From: Chrysochromulina tobinii
Taxonomy: Eukaryota > Haptophyta > Prymnesiales > Chrysochromulinaceae
NCBI GenBank assembly: GCA_001275005.1
Contig: JWZX01002859.1
Coordinates: 1 to 28,376, forward strand
DNA: 28,376 bases
Direction of reading: 5' to 3'
The translations under genes and the position numbers were made by a program. Of the stretch, positions 17,116 through 26,377 are shown piece by piece. The number at the start of each line of letters is the position of its first letter. Position 1 is the stretch's first letter. Below the pieces are notes generated by a model that saw nothing but the letters and a program-made list of their open reading frames with translations, was not told the origin of the DNA and ran no database searches.

Positions 17116-18225
17116 CTAGCGTCGCTCGCGGTAGTCTCGATCTGTGCGGCGATCCCAGTCAGCGCGGCGGTCCCAATCACCCCGACGGTCGTCATCACGC
17201 TCGCGTCTGTAAGGGTCGTAGCGAGGCCTGTCGTCGTTACGATACCTGTCGTCCCGGTACCTGTCATCCCGGTACCTGTCGTCCCTGTGCTTATCGTCGC
17301 GGTACCTGTCGTCGCGGTACCTGTCGTGACGGTCCCAATCGGAACTTCCACCACGCTCACGCTCGTCACGATAAGGGACACCGCTGCGACTGATACTTCC
17401 GACGCCACCGCCAGGGCGGGCAGGAGGATTGGCTTGGAGTTCGAGGAGCTTCTCGCGGATACTCTTCCATGCCTTGTACTGCTTTCCCGACTGCAAATCG
17501 GCGAGGCGCGCCTCGTTATCAGTCGAGGAGTAGACGAGGCCAGAGACCTCGTCTACGAACTGCCGCTTGGTCTCTTTAGGTTGTGCGCGCCGCTCAAGCT
17601 CCTGCAATTGCGCCTGTAACCTGCCACGACGCGCGAGTCGCGGCGCGCCCGAGGAGCTCTGAGCGGCTGGCGCGCTGCCGAGACATGCGTGCCGCGTGCG
17701 TTCGAGTGTGCTGCCTTACATTCCCGCCTTCTGGAAGGCCTGCATCGAGCCGTCGACATCGCCTTCCTCGCCCAGCACCTCCGACTGCGTCTGCAGCTCC
17801 TGGATCTGCTCCTTGATCCCGTCAATCTGGGCCAGGAGCTCCTTGGGCACCTCCGCCTCGGCCTCATTCATCGCGTCATACCGCTTCTTCGCAGCCGCGA
17901 TCCGGCGGTCCTGCTCTTCGACGAGTGCAGCTAAGAAGTCCATCAGCTCGCTCTCGAAGCCAAACTTATCCTTTTCCTCCTGCGTGAGCGCTTCCCATTG
18001 CATACGCAGGCCCTCGGTGCGCTCCTTGAGGAACCCCTCGCGGTCGAGCTGCGGAAGGTTCTCGCTTTTGGTGCCCTTGAGGAGCTCGTAAGGGCTGCAG
18101 CCACACAGGTAAAAGCGGTCAATCGATGGCGAGCGAAAGTCCGGGCCCGCCTTGTCGTCCTCATTCCGCTCCGCGAGCGGAACGTCGCGCGTCTTGCCCA
18201 TCAGCTCGTCCATGGCCGCGCGCAT
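17116..18225 (-). CDS. Divergent LUC7-family U1 snRNP splicing factor with RD-rich tail
   Basis: Two exons on the minus strand (18225-17720 and 17620-17116) give 336 residues from the first in-frame ATG. The frame is open upstream to about 18327, but only with a GTG, so a short extra 5' exon is possible. [14 protein letters not shown] is the hallmark LUC7 start. The equivalent of the first zinc finger ([23 protein letters not shown]) keeps the hydrophobic pattern but only part of the Cys/His set. The middle helix region ([22 protein letters not shown], then [16 protein letters not shown]) is clear LUC7. The second finger aligns through the [24 protein letters not shown] pattern, but its Cys and His ligands are all replaced. 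The tail is a run of RYRDD units. It likely helps U1 recognise 5' splice sites. It shares its upstream region with the PHD gene. Confidence 0.85.
17170..17340 (-). repeat. 15-bp coding tandem repeats (RYRDD units)
   Basis: A degenerate 15-base unit repeats about seven times and encodes R-Y-R-D-D variants in the LUC7 tail. On the plus strand the same repeats give a spurious hydrophobic Val/Pro-rich frame. Mixed-charge RD tails occur in other U1-associated proteins and could replace the usual RS tail. Confidence 0.7.
17621..17719 (-). other. Intron of the LUC7-like gene (99 nt)
   Basis: On the minus strand the donor is AAT|GTAAGG and the acceptor GTGGCAG|GTTACAG. Splicing joins the two frames in phase 2, reading [16 protein letters not shown] across the junction, and gives normal LUC7 spacing between the long helix and the second finger region. 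Without it the first frame stops at once (TAA at 17716). A second acceptor, GTTACAG|GCGCAA, 7 bases on, would shift the frame. Confidence 0.75.
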
Positions 18226-18389
18226 CGCATCTTTTGCTGATGCTCGAGCCCATCTAGAGGCCCACAAATCTGTTCGTGGCACGCAGGGAGTCGAACACTG
18301 AATTTGAGATGGCGAGGCACGCTTCACTCATCGCCACCACCACCACCACCAATACCGACGTGTTCGCAGAATCACACTTCAAGTCAAGA

Positions 18390-18436
18390 CAAGTCAAGAC
18401 CATTTTGCACGCACCACGTTTCACAGCCAAAGGTTA
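18390..18436. repeat. Direct repeat copy 1 in the divergent promoter
   Basis: CAAGTCAAGACCATTTTGCA and the following GCACCACGTTTCACAGCCAA recur at 18546-18594. The only difference is a 2-base insertion in the second copy. Just before this copy, AAGTCAAGAC is itself doubled in tandem (18381-18400). Confidence 0.9.
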
Positions 18437-18545
18437 GCGAGACCCGGTAGGTCGCAGCTCAGAGTAAACGAATGGGTTTTTTCCTTTTTATCGAGTAAGC
18501 AACGCGAACGCACTGGAATTTGGTCACATACTAGCTAGCAGCTGT

Positions 18546-18594
18546 CAAGTCAAGACCACATTTTGCACGCACCACGTTTCACAGCCAAAGGTTA
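18546..18594. repeat. Direct repeat copy 2 in the divergent promoter
   Basis: Same as 18390-18436 with CA inserted after AAGACCA. The distance between copies is 156 bases, close to one nucleosome repeat. A partial third echo, CACCGTTTCACAGTCGCACG, follows at about 18602-18621. Confidence 0.9.
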
Positions 18595-18692
18595 AGTTCG
18601 ACACCGTTTCACAGTCGCACGTCGATTGAGGGCATGAATGACGGCTTCCGAGTCGTTCTCGTGAACAAGAGCCCTTGAGAGGCGTCTGCCAC

Positions 18693-19137
18693 ATGTCCGA
18701 CGTCATGTCGCGCCAGCTCCGTCAAGGCGCTCGCAAGAGCTACGCAGGTCTTGATGAGGGCTCTCGTGATTCGCCCATGGTCGAGGAGGATGACGAGCAC
18801 CCCGAACCCAGGAAGCGCGGCCGGCCGCCCAGCAAAGACGGACCAAAGCGCAAAGTGGGCCGTCCGCCCAAGGTGCAAATACCTGCAAGACCACAGTCGC
18901 TCCAACGTCCGGCAGTGTCGGACGAGCAGCTCCTCATCTGGCGACAGAAGCTAGAGGGTCTGCCAGACGATGACGAAGTCCATCACCTCCAGCCCCCCAT
19001 GTGTAACTCCGGGGTTGGTGCTGAAGATGCGGCCTTCGATGACCGGTTCGTCGATGAAAAGGCTGTCGGCGACTCGTCTTGGGCAGTTGACGAACATGCT
19101 GTCGCATGCAGCGACGGAGTCGCTGCATCGGCGACAT

Positions 19138-19173
<36 letters not shown>

Positions 19174-22100
19174 TGGCTCCAGCGGCACCAGCGACGCCAG
19201 GCGGCGCACGGCTCGCGGGGTTTGAGGCGGCTCCGACGTCGCCAATGCAGCGTTGCTCTTTGCCGCCACTATCTTCACTTGTGCAGCTGGCACCGGTTGT
19301 GCAGCCGCGAATCGACCAACCAGAACCCGATAGGCAGCGACTCGCGGCGCCACCGGAAGCGATCAGCTACTTGCTCCATGTGTGCACCTTGCTCGCCCAG
19401 CTCCATGTCCAGCGCACACCTGCACTCCCGGCGCGCACATTGCGCGCACATTGCGCACGGCATGCTGACCATGTGCGACCAACGGCCTCCCGCGCAGATC
19501 CACTACTTCTTGTATTCCTTCCTTGACGCTCTGAATCTTGGCAACGGCTCGGATGGCGTGCCAAGCGAGGCAGCACTTGGACTGTGTTTTCTCGACGATG
19601 CGATGGCCGACGGTGATGTGCCGCTCGTGCACCGAGTGCACACGGCGGTGCTCGAGTTCCTTGCGCGTACCTCTCTCGAGGAGCCCCCCACAGATGACGA
19701 TGACGACGGACGGCTCGAGCCCACCGAGTTCACGCGGCTGCGCCCCGAGCTAGCAAAGGAGCTTCTCGGAGGGCTGCGCGTGCCGGAGGCGTGGCCGGAG
19801 TTGCTGCGCCGCGCGGCGCGTGAGCTCGGCCACGACGATCCATCCACGCTCCGCGCGCTCGCGTGCGGCGAGTACCGCGCCATCACGCTGGGCGGGCGGC
19901 TCCGCTTGCTGAGCTTTCTATGCGAGGCAGCCGCGAACACGCTTGCGGCCCGTCGCATCCTCGATGCGCGCATGCACACCCTTGAGGCGCAGGAGTGGGA
20001 CTACGAGTCGGCCGTTTCTGCGGGTGTGCTGCAATGGGCATCGCTCCAGCACCTTCCCCGCCCTGAGCCTCTCGGCCGCGATCGCAACCATGCCACCTTC
20101 TGGAACGCGGGACCTGGTCTCATCATGCGCCAAACCGCGACTCAAGCCGACGCCGCGCCGGCTTTCGCCGAGAACGCGGCCTCTGCCCGTCCCATGGCCG
20201 CGAAGCCCACCACCATCCTGCCCCCCGCCATCGAGCCCATCGCAACCCAGCCCACCACCACACAGCCCGCTGCTGCCTTACCCGACGCTGCCGAGTTTGT
20301 CTCCGCCGGGCCGCCTGAGGCTGAGATCGCGGCGCTGAGCAGCTTGCGTGTTGTGGGCGGTGCGAGGCTCTCGAGCACGTTCGAGCTGCTACACGGCGAT
20401 GGCGCCGTCCCTCAGCTGCGTGCGGCGCTCGACACACGCGGCGTGCGCGAATGCGCCCTCGTTAACGCCATCAGCAACCACCAGCAGAACCTGCAGAAGC
20501 AGAGCATGCCAACCATGCGCCATCACCGCCGTCCGCCGGTGCCGTCGGGGCGCGTTGGCTGGCCGGCACCCCCGAGGGAAGATGTGGGCAAGGAGGCGAG
20601 CTTCACGCAGCTCGAGTGCCCCGCATGCGAACGCCGGCTGCGTGGCGGGCTCACTGAGTGGCTTGCGCACGCATGCAGCAGCTGTGCCCTCAACGCTCCC
20701 CGCGCGCTGCTGCGGCCCGACACGCTCCAGCGCCTTGCCATCGGCCTCCTCGCTCTCGAGCTTCAGATCCCGCCGCTTCTGTGCGCACCTGCGTGGGACG
20801 TGCACCGCATGGAGTGGCAGTCAACCCTCAAGGAGGCGGCCGCCTCGGGCGCGCCCTACGCCCTCAGTCGTATCGCCCATCTCGTGCTACGGCTGCAAGA
20901 GAATATCCATACCGCCCTGTTTCGCCCTGGATGGGCCTGCTCTGCCTCCAAGCTATGCGGCATTCGCTACCTGTCCCTGGACGACGCCACACCATCTCCA
21001 GATCAACCATCAGAGACTGCGGAGGTAGCTTCGAAGGCCGAGGGCCCAGATGCCGCCGCTAGCCGCCCTGCTGAGGTGAAGGCCGAGGGCCCAGATGCCG
21101 CCGCTAGCCGCCCTGCTGAGGTGCGCGTATTGCTGGCACCTTTGCGGGCAGCCAGCGGCCCTCGTCGTACCATCGCGGCAGGTGCGCGCGTGTGGATGCA
21201 CCTCTACGTGACGCAAGGGACCGCAGCTGCGGGAGCGCCTGCGAACGGCTTGGGACCGGCGAATGGCGCTAAGTCCGGGCGTGCCGCCGCCGCGCAATCC
21301 TCTGCTGTCGCCTACACCTCTTCCGCGCCTGCCGGCGCACCCGCTACGGTGCAGGCCAGTGAAGGCCTGCGGGTGCAAGCCGACATAGAAATGGAGGATG
21401 TACACGGCGTTGTTGAGGCAGAAGCTGCGGCGGATGCGATGGCAGAAGCGGGTGCATCGGTTGCGCTGGTAGTGGAACACGATGACGCCGGGCCCGATGT
21501 GGGGGGCAAGGAGATGAACAGCTACAAGGGCGACGAGATGGATGAAGATGACGATAACGTAGAGGGTACCGGAGAAGACAGCGACAACCATGAGGCCACG
21601 GCGAACGGAAAGGTCAAGGGCGGGAAGGCGGATGGGGACGAGGATGACGAGGACGAGGGCAACGAGGAGGAAGACGTCGAGGAGGAGCGCCACCCAGTGG
21701 CGCAAAGGAGAAAGCGGGGGCGACCGCCGCTCCGAAAGACAACGCCCAACTCGAAAGCCTCGGAACCAGCTCCGCCGCCGGCGATCTCGGCGATCTCGGC
21801 ACGCCTTGACCGCAGCACCCGCAGCAAGGGGCTGCCCAATGGCAACTATGCGCCCCCTGCGCACGTGGCGCCAGGGCGGCAGACACGGCAGACACGTCGG
21901 TCGCAGCTCGGCGAAGAGGGTGGACAGGAAGCTAAGGACGACAGCGAAGGGGCGGGCGAGCAGAGCGATGAGGATGATGCGGCGGAGGTGGAGAACCCGT
22001 GCGAGGTGTGTGGAGGCGCGGAGGACGACATCAACACCTTGCTTTGCGACGACTGCGACCGCCCCTTCCACATCTACTGCCTGCCGCGGCCCATGATCGC

Positions 22101-24501
22101 GGTACCTTCGGGCGACTGGTACTGCGCCGATTGCTCTGACAAGCGAGCGGTAGCGGCGCGCTTGCAGATCCGCACAGGCTGCGAGTTGCGCTGTCGCGAC
22201 AAGGCAGGCAAGTGGCAGGTGGGTTACATGGAGGCGATGGGTCCCGAGGGCGTCCTGGTGCATTATCCGGCCCATGCCGGTGCGGCTGACGAGTGGGTGC
22301 CGCTCGACAGTAGGCGACTTCGGTACGAAGGCGCCGGCTTCCGCACGCGTGTGGCCGAGGTAGACGAGGAAGACGATAGTGCGTGCGCCGTGTGCGGCTC
22401 AGCGGGCGACTCAGAGCATCTGCTGCTCTGCGACTCCGAAGGGTGCAATGCGGCCTACCACACGACCTGCCTGCGAGTGCCTCTCGCTCAAGTTCCCGAG
22501 GGTGATTGGCACTGTGAGCTGTGTGACGAGCAGCGTGCTGTCCATGGTACGCTTGAGCGCGCACGCGCGCTCATGCCCGACGGGCTGCGCCGCTGGCGGC
22601 GACGCGTGCGCGGTGCCAGGTCCGCGGCGGAGCTAGCGCTGCTGCTCGGCACCTTCGAGGGCGCGCTGCGCCTCGACGAGCTGCAACAGGCTGGCCAGCG
22701 CGCACGCAAGGCGCACCGCATGGCGGGGCGTGAGGAGCCTTCGCCGACCTGCGACCTTAATTTCGTGCTCGGGTGGCGCTTGGGGTGCACCACGGGCACA
22801 ACTGGCGGTGGGGCAGATCGCGAGTTCAGAGTGGAGCGTGCAGCGGAGCCACCGCCATGCTCGATCGTGCTTCCTGACGGTGTGAGCCCAGGCCAGAAGC
22901 TTTCATGCACGCCGCCCAACTGTCGCACCGTGCAAATCGTGGTGCCGCGTGGCATCAAGGCAGGGCAGAAGCTCCAAGTGTCAGTGCCACGTGCGTTGTG
23001 GCCACGCTCGATCACGTGGTGCGCGCTCGACGCCAAGGCGCCTGTCGAGGTGATTGCCAAGGTGCTCGAGCATGGACTCGAGCTCGAGGCAGAGCGCCGG
23101 CGCACCCTCGACAAGGAGGCCGAGGTGCGCGACGTGCTCCAGAGACTAATTGACGCTCTCGCAGAGAGTGATGACGAGTCGCGTCAGCGCAAGCAGCAGC
23201 TCGAGCAGCAGCAGCAGCAGCAACAGCAGCTCCTGCGTGCCCAGCACCAGCACATCCAGCATCAGAAGCACATCCAGCAGCAGCAGCAGCAGATGCAGCA
23301 GCAGCAGATGCAGCAGATGCAGCAGCGGCGGCGGCTGTTGCAGCAGCAGCAGCAGCACGAGCACCAACAGCATCACCTTCAGCAGCAGCAGCTACAACAG
23401 TTGCATCAGCAACAGCAGCTCATGATGCAGCAGCAGCAGAAGCAGCAACAAGAGCTGCCTTTGCAGCAGTATGGCAGCAACGGCAACGGTCAGCCACCCG
23501 CTGCGGTGCCATTGGCACTGGCGACCCCTCTGCCATCGCCACATCAACCATCGATGGCTTCATGGCACACAGCCACGTGGCCGCAGTCGCTTCCTGGTCA
23601 ACAAAGTGCTTCGATGTCGTCGGTTATGGTGACCTCTCCAATAGTTGGCAACATGCACAATCCGCTTGCTATAGGTTTGCAATCGTCTTCCTGGCAGCAG
23701 CAGCAGCTGCTGCTGCAGCAGCGGCACCAGCACCAGCACCAGCACCAGCACCAGCGCCAGCACCAGCACCAGCACCAGCACCAGCACCAGCACCAGCAGT
23801 CACCACAGCGGCAACGGGTCTCCTCACCATCGCATCCACGCTTTTCGGAATCGCGACCGAGGCAGTTTTCTGCGGTGTCATCATCACCTGTCTCGCAGTC
23901 GAGCACCAACCCGCCACCAACCCATGCTCCGCCCGCGCAAAAGACTAGCGTGCATCAGCCGTCGCAGCAGCATGTCGGCATGACCGACGCAGAGCGAGCG
24001 GAGCGAGCGGTGAGGAAAGAGGTCGAAGGGGTGCTGGAAAGGCTCATAGTGCAGGTGGAGCGTGACATCGTCAATGAGAGGCGCGAGCGTCAGAAGCGAG
24101 AATTGAGAAAAGAGCGCGAAGCTGAGCAGCAGGCAGAAGCATGCATTGAACGCCTCATCAGGCGCCTTGAGCGGGACGAAGCCCAGGTATCCTGCGAGGA
24201 CGGCCGTCCGTACGCCGAGCCGCTACGCAAAAGCCGCTTGCATTGCTACCGAGTACATGGCATGCCCTGCACGGATTGGTTCCAGGGTGAATTGCCTGAG
24301 TCTGCTCGCAGTGTGGATGCGGAGACCCAAGTGCGCCAGGCTCGCCAGCTGCTTAAGCTGGCCCAGGCGTGTGTGCAGGAGCGCCCATCAAAGCTACCGC
24401 TCGCGTGGGTGGCCCCAGAGACGCGAAGCCGCGGGTGGAATGTCATCTGCCTCGCCCTCGGTGGTGATGAAGGAGGAGAACAACAACAGGGGGCGGGATA
24501 G
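18693..24501 (+). CDS. Large DDT/WHIM/PHD chromatin-remodelling-type protein with AT-hooks and poly-Q
   Basis: Two exons (18693-19379, 19498-24501) give about 1896 residues. The ATG at 18693 is the first in frame. In order: AT-hooks at 41-60 (KRGRPPSK, KVGRPPK); a DDT-like start across the splice (ISYLLH, then IHYFLYSFLDALNLG, 220-250); a WHIM-like EPLGRDRNHATFW at about 419; a third AT-hook near 967 (RRKRGRPPLRK) inside an acidic region; PHD1 at 1061-1110 (C4HC3 spacing visible); a Tudor/chromo-like barrel at about 1118-1173 (GKWQVGYMEA, DEWVPLDSRRLR); PHD2 at 1191-1240; two PxGxxxGQKL repeats near 1350-1400; poly-Gln and His-Gln tracts at about 1464-1660; and charged coiled coil near 1724-1795. 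DDT+WHIM+PHD is the layout of ISWI-partner proteins such as BAZ/ACF1, though no bromodomain is present. It likely acts in the nucleus, reading histone tails. Confidence 0.88.
19380..19497 (+). other. Intron of the PHD gene (118 nt)
   Basis: The N-terminal frame with AT-hooks and the long downstream frame are in different phases. The acceptor CCCGCGCAG|ATCCAC at 19497 starts the second exon in phase 0. Two phase-0 donors fit, CAT|GTGTGC at 19380 and CAT|GTCCAG at 19407. I prefer 19380 because it gives a DDT-like LLHIHYFLYSFL core. The 19407 choice would add nine residues. Confidence 0.65.
21034..21123 (+). repeat. Perfect 45-bp tandem duplication within the PHD gene
   Basis: Two copies of a 15-codon unit (KAEGPDAAASRPAEV) lie head to tail without a single mismatch, silent sites included. 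The duplication is in frame and must be recent or kept uniform by gene conversion. It sits in a low-complexity linker before PHD1. Confidence 0.95.
23195..23460 (+). repeat. CAG-rich microsatellite coding poly-Gln
   Basis: Long runs of CAG and some CAA encode Gln with interspersed His, Met, Leu and Arg, in the C-terminal third of the PHD protein. Such tracts are length-variable. They generate spurious poly-Ser and poly-Leu frames on the other reading frames. Confidence 0.9.
23697..23800 (+). repeat. CACCAG hexanucleotide repeat coding His-Gln
   Basis: After a short CAGCAGCTG run, about 14 units of CACCAG (two interrupted by CGCCAG) encode alternating His-Gln. The minus strand reads as alternating Trp/Cys or Ala/Gly and is an artefact. 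Confidence 0.9.
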
Positions 24502-25235
24502 GGGTGGGAGGGGAGGGGTGGCCCATGTACACGTACTACAGGACGTTTTGCCACGCCCATCCGGATTACTCGAGGGGATGACCGATGATGTATGCTGTGT
24601 GGTGGCCCCTGTGTGCCGTGTCCCGTGTGAAAAGGCCCGCGCGGTCGACCTCAGCGCGGCGAGGGAAAATGTGACTTGGGGGTTCCGTTGCGCTGCGAGT
24701 GTGTGCCTTCGCCTAGCCGCTTGTACGGCGATGGAAAGTCGAACGAGAAATTTTTTCATGTTTGGTGCACGTGATGGTGAGCATCTCAGCATCCGGATGG
24801 AGCGTCCGCGCAGCCCACGTCGCGACGCCCGCGGCCGGCACGGAATACGAAATACATACCGGCTAATCGGTAGACTCACCAAAAGATCCACCATAGATCC
24901 ACCACGCGTTCGCGCGCCATTCGCCGAAAGCGCTCGGCCGCGACGGCGGGGCAGCAGCGACGCTCACTAAGACGCTCACGCAAGTGGTCCGCGTGCGCCC
25001 CTCCCCCTCGACCTTGTATCAGGCGCCCCTGCCGGCGCCGGTCGACGTAGTGTATAAAAATTGCGGGAGATGCCGCCGAAGGCCTCTAGGATCATCGGGA
25101 TCACAAGGGCCTTCTTGTTGCGGAGAGCGTCGTCAAAGTCGCCCGCCCGTGCTGACTGCCGACTTTGGAAGTGTGAATACAGGAATACTCGGTCAAAGTC
25201 GGTGCCTCGGCTACCCTGGACAGTACAGTACATGA
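24502..25235. other. Intergenic region between the PHD gene and the BIO3-like gene
   Basis: No gene recognised. Frames on both strands across it are extensions or shadows. A short GTGCCGTGTCCCGTGTG run near 24612-24628 echoes the 87-bp repeat. Near 24885-24905, GATCCACC(A) occurs twice in tandem. A TATA box candidate lies at 25053. Confidence 0.5.
25053..25060 (+). promoter_or_regulatory. TATA box candidate of the BIO3-like gene
   Basis: TATAAAAA in GC-rich surroundings, 176 bases before the ATG at 25236. A good match to the eukaryotic TATA consensus. The distance would leave a 5' leader of roughly 145 bases. Confidence 0.4.
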
Positions 25236-26039
25236 ATGTCCTTCTCTGCACGCAAAGCATCCACTGCGACACTGGCAGCCGTATGGGGCTCTAACACGGC
25301 TGTCGGCAAGACGCTCGTGAGTGCTGGGCTGGTCGTGGCCGCGCGTCGCGCGTCTCGACTCCCGCTACTTTATCTTAAGCCTGTGCAGACAGGGTTCCCA
25401 GCTGATTCGGATGGTGAGCTTGTGGCGCGAGTGGCAAGCGGCACCCATCGTCTTGGTGCCCATGCGGCAGCAATATCTGGTGGCAGCGCTATGGCGGGTG
25501 GTCGCAAGTGGTCGCCGACCTCGGCGGCCTTTGATGCTGGCAGCTCCATCGAATGCTGCACGCTGTACGCTTGGCAGCAGGCAGTGAGTCCACACCTTGC
25601 CGTCGAGCGTGAAGGCCGACCCGTTTCGGACGAGGCGGTGCAACGCACCATCGAGGCAGAACTCGGCGTGGCGACTTCAGCCAACTGCGAGTTCGTCCTT
25701 GTGGAGACGGCTGGCGGTGTGGCGAGCCCGGCACCGAGCGGCACGCTGCAGTGCGACCTCTTCGCACCTCTGCAACTTCCAGCGATCCTCGTGGGAGATG
25801 GAGGGCTTGGCGGCATCAGTGCCACAATCTGCGCGTACGAAACGCTCCGTCGGCGCAGCATATTTGTGCAGGCTGTGGTCCTTCTCGATGGCGGTCTGGA
25901 AAATCACGTGGCGCTACGGAAGCACCTCGACGCACCGGTTCTAACGCTGCCCGCCATCATGAAAGAGCACAGTCTCACACAGTGGCTGGACGAAGCGGCG
26001 GCGTCCTTGGATGAGGTGCTGCACGTGTGCACACGGTAG
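25236..26039 (+). CDS. BIO3: Dethiobiotin synthetase, BIO3/BioD-type, stand-alone
   Basis: A 267-residue enzyme that closes the ureido ring of dethiobiotin from 7,8-diaminopelargonate, CO2 and ATP, the next-to-last step of biotin synthesis. GSNTAVGKT at 18-26 is the P-loop with Lys25. LYLKPVQTG has Lys48 of the substrate site. VETAGGVASPAPSGTLQCDL starts at Glu157 and is the signature of the eukaryotic BIO3 branch rather than of bacterial BioD. ILVGDGGLGGISATICAYE follows. In plants and many fungi this domain is fused to diaminopelargonate aminotransferase (BIO1). Here a stop follows the synthetase domain and no aminotransferase is seen downstream. The N-terminus before the P-loop is short (17 residues, Ser/Ala/Lys/Arg), so organelle targeting is uncertain. 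Confidence 0.92.
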   Translation: MSFSARKASTATLAAVWGSNTAVGKTLVSAGLVVAARRASRLPLLYLKPVQTGFPADSDGELVARVASGTHRLGAHAAAISGGSAMAGGRKWSPTSAAFDAGSSIECCTLYAWQQAVSPHLAVEREGRPVSDEAVQRTIEAELGVATSANCEFVLVETAGGVASPAPSGTLQCDLFAPLQLPAILVGDGGLGGISATICAYETLRRRSIFVQAVVLLDGGLENHVALRKHLDAPVLTLPAIMKEHSLTQWLDEAAASLDEVLHVCTR

Positions 26040-26377
26040 CATCTTAATTCCTCCAAGTTTCAGGGGGCGGGCAGGGCGGAGTGGGCTGGGGGCGCGAGGC
26101 ACAGCCCCGAGCTGCCGCGTCGTCACGTTTTTGGGCGGCGCGGGTGCACCATCTGTATTCATCATGGTAGCAAATCACGTTCTCATGCATACGTATGCAC
26201 ATATTTCGCCGGCTCCGCGCGCAACAACCAACATCGAACACGTAGCTGTGCCACCTCACGACGCGGGGTACTGGTCCACGAGCCTAGCCGCCTAGTTCGG
26301 GTCCACGGAAACCGATCGACCATCTTGAACGATTGCGGACTGTGAGACGCGTCTCGCGGCCATTGCGCCTCGTCGTG
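26040..26377. other. Spacer between convergent BIO3 and kinase genes
   Basis: 338 bases with no gene. It should contain the 3' ends of both genes. A palindromic ATGCATACGTATGCA-like stretch lies near 26184-26199. Confidence 0.5.

Larger units (their letters stand above)
18226..18692. promoter_or_regulatory. Shared divergent promoter region of LUC7 and the PHD gene
   Basis: The two genes are transcribed away from each other with 467 bases between ATGs. This stretch holds two near-identical 47-49 bp direct repeats (18390 and 18546), a (CCA)n run near 18337-18350 and an AT-rich patch near 18475-18500. A co-regulatory role is inferred from layout only. Part of the left end may be LUC7 5' exon. 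Confidence 0.5.

Noticed and set aside
17098-17619. 173-codon plus-strand frame with hydrophobic Val/Pro repeats, at first glance membrane-like
   Set aside because: It is the antisense of the RYRDD-coding tandem repeats of the LUC7 tail.
18255-18310. Minus-strand GTTCGACTC resembling a tRNA T-loop
   Set aside because: No 5-bp T stem forms around it and no acceptor, D or anticodon arms can be drawn. Elsewhere I also found no convincing tRNA.
18970-19497. Reading the PHD protein as one unspliced 1843-codon frame from 18970
   Set aside because: The first 176 codons of that frame are Arg/His/Gln-rich noise overlapping the AT-hook-coding frame. The GT-AG intron 19380-19497 joins the real exons.
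21010-22275. 421-codon minus-strand frame opposite the PHD-finger region
   Set aside because: It is a shadow of the PHD1/Tudor/PHD2 coding strand with no recognisable domain.
23560-23920. Frames on both strands giving Ala-Pro, Val-Leu, Trp-Cys or Ala-Gly alternation
   Set aside because: These are products of the CACCAG/CAG microsatellite read out of frame. The His-Gln frame is continuous with the PHD gene.
24146-24970. 274-codon plus-strand frame over the end of the PHD gene
   Set aside because: Its first part overlaps the charged coiled-coil code in another phase, and the rest is intergenic and Arg-rich.
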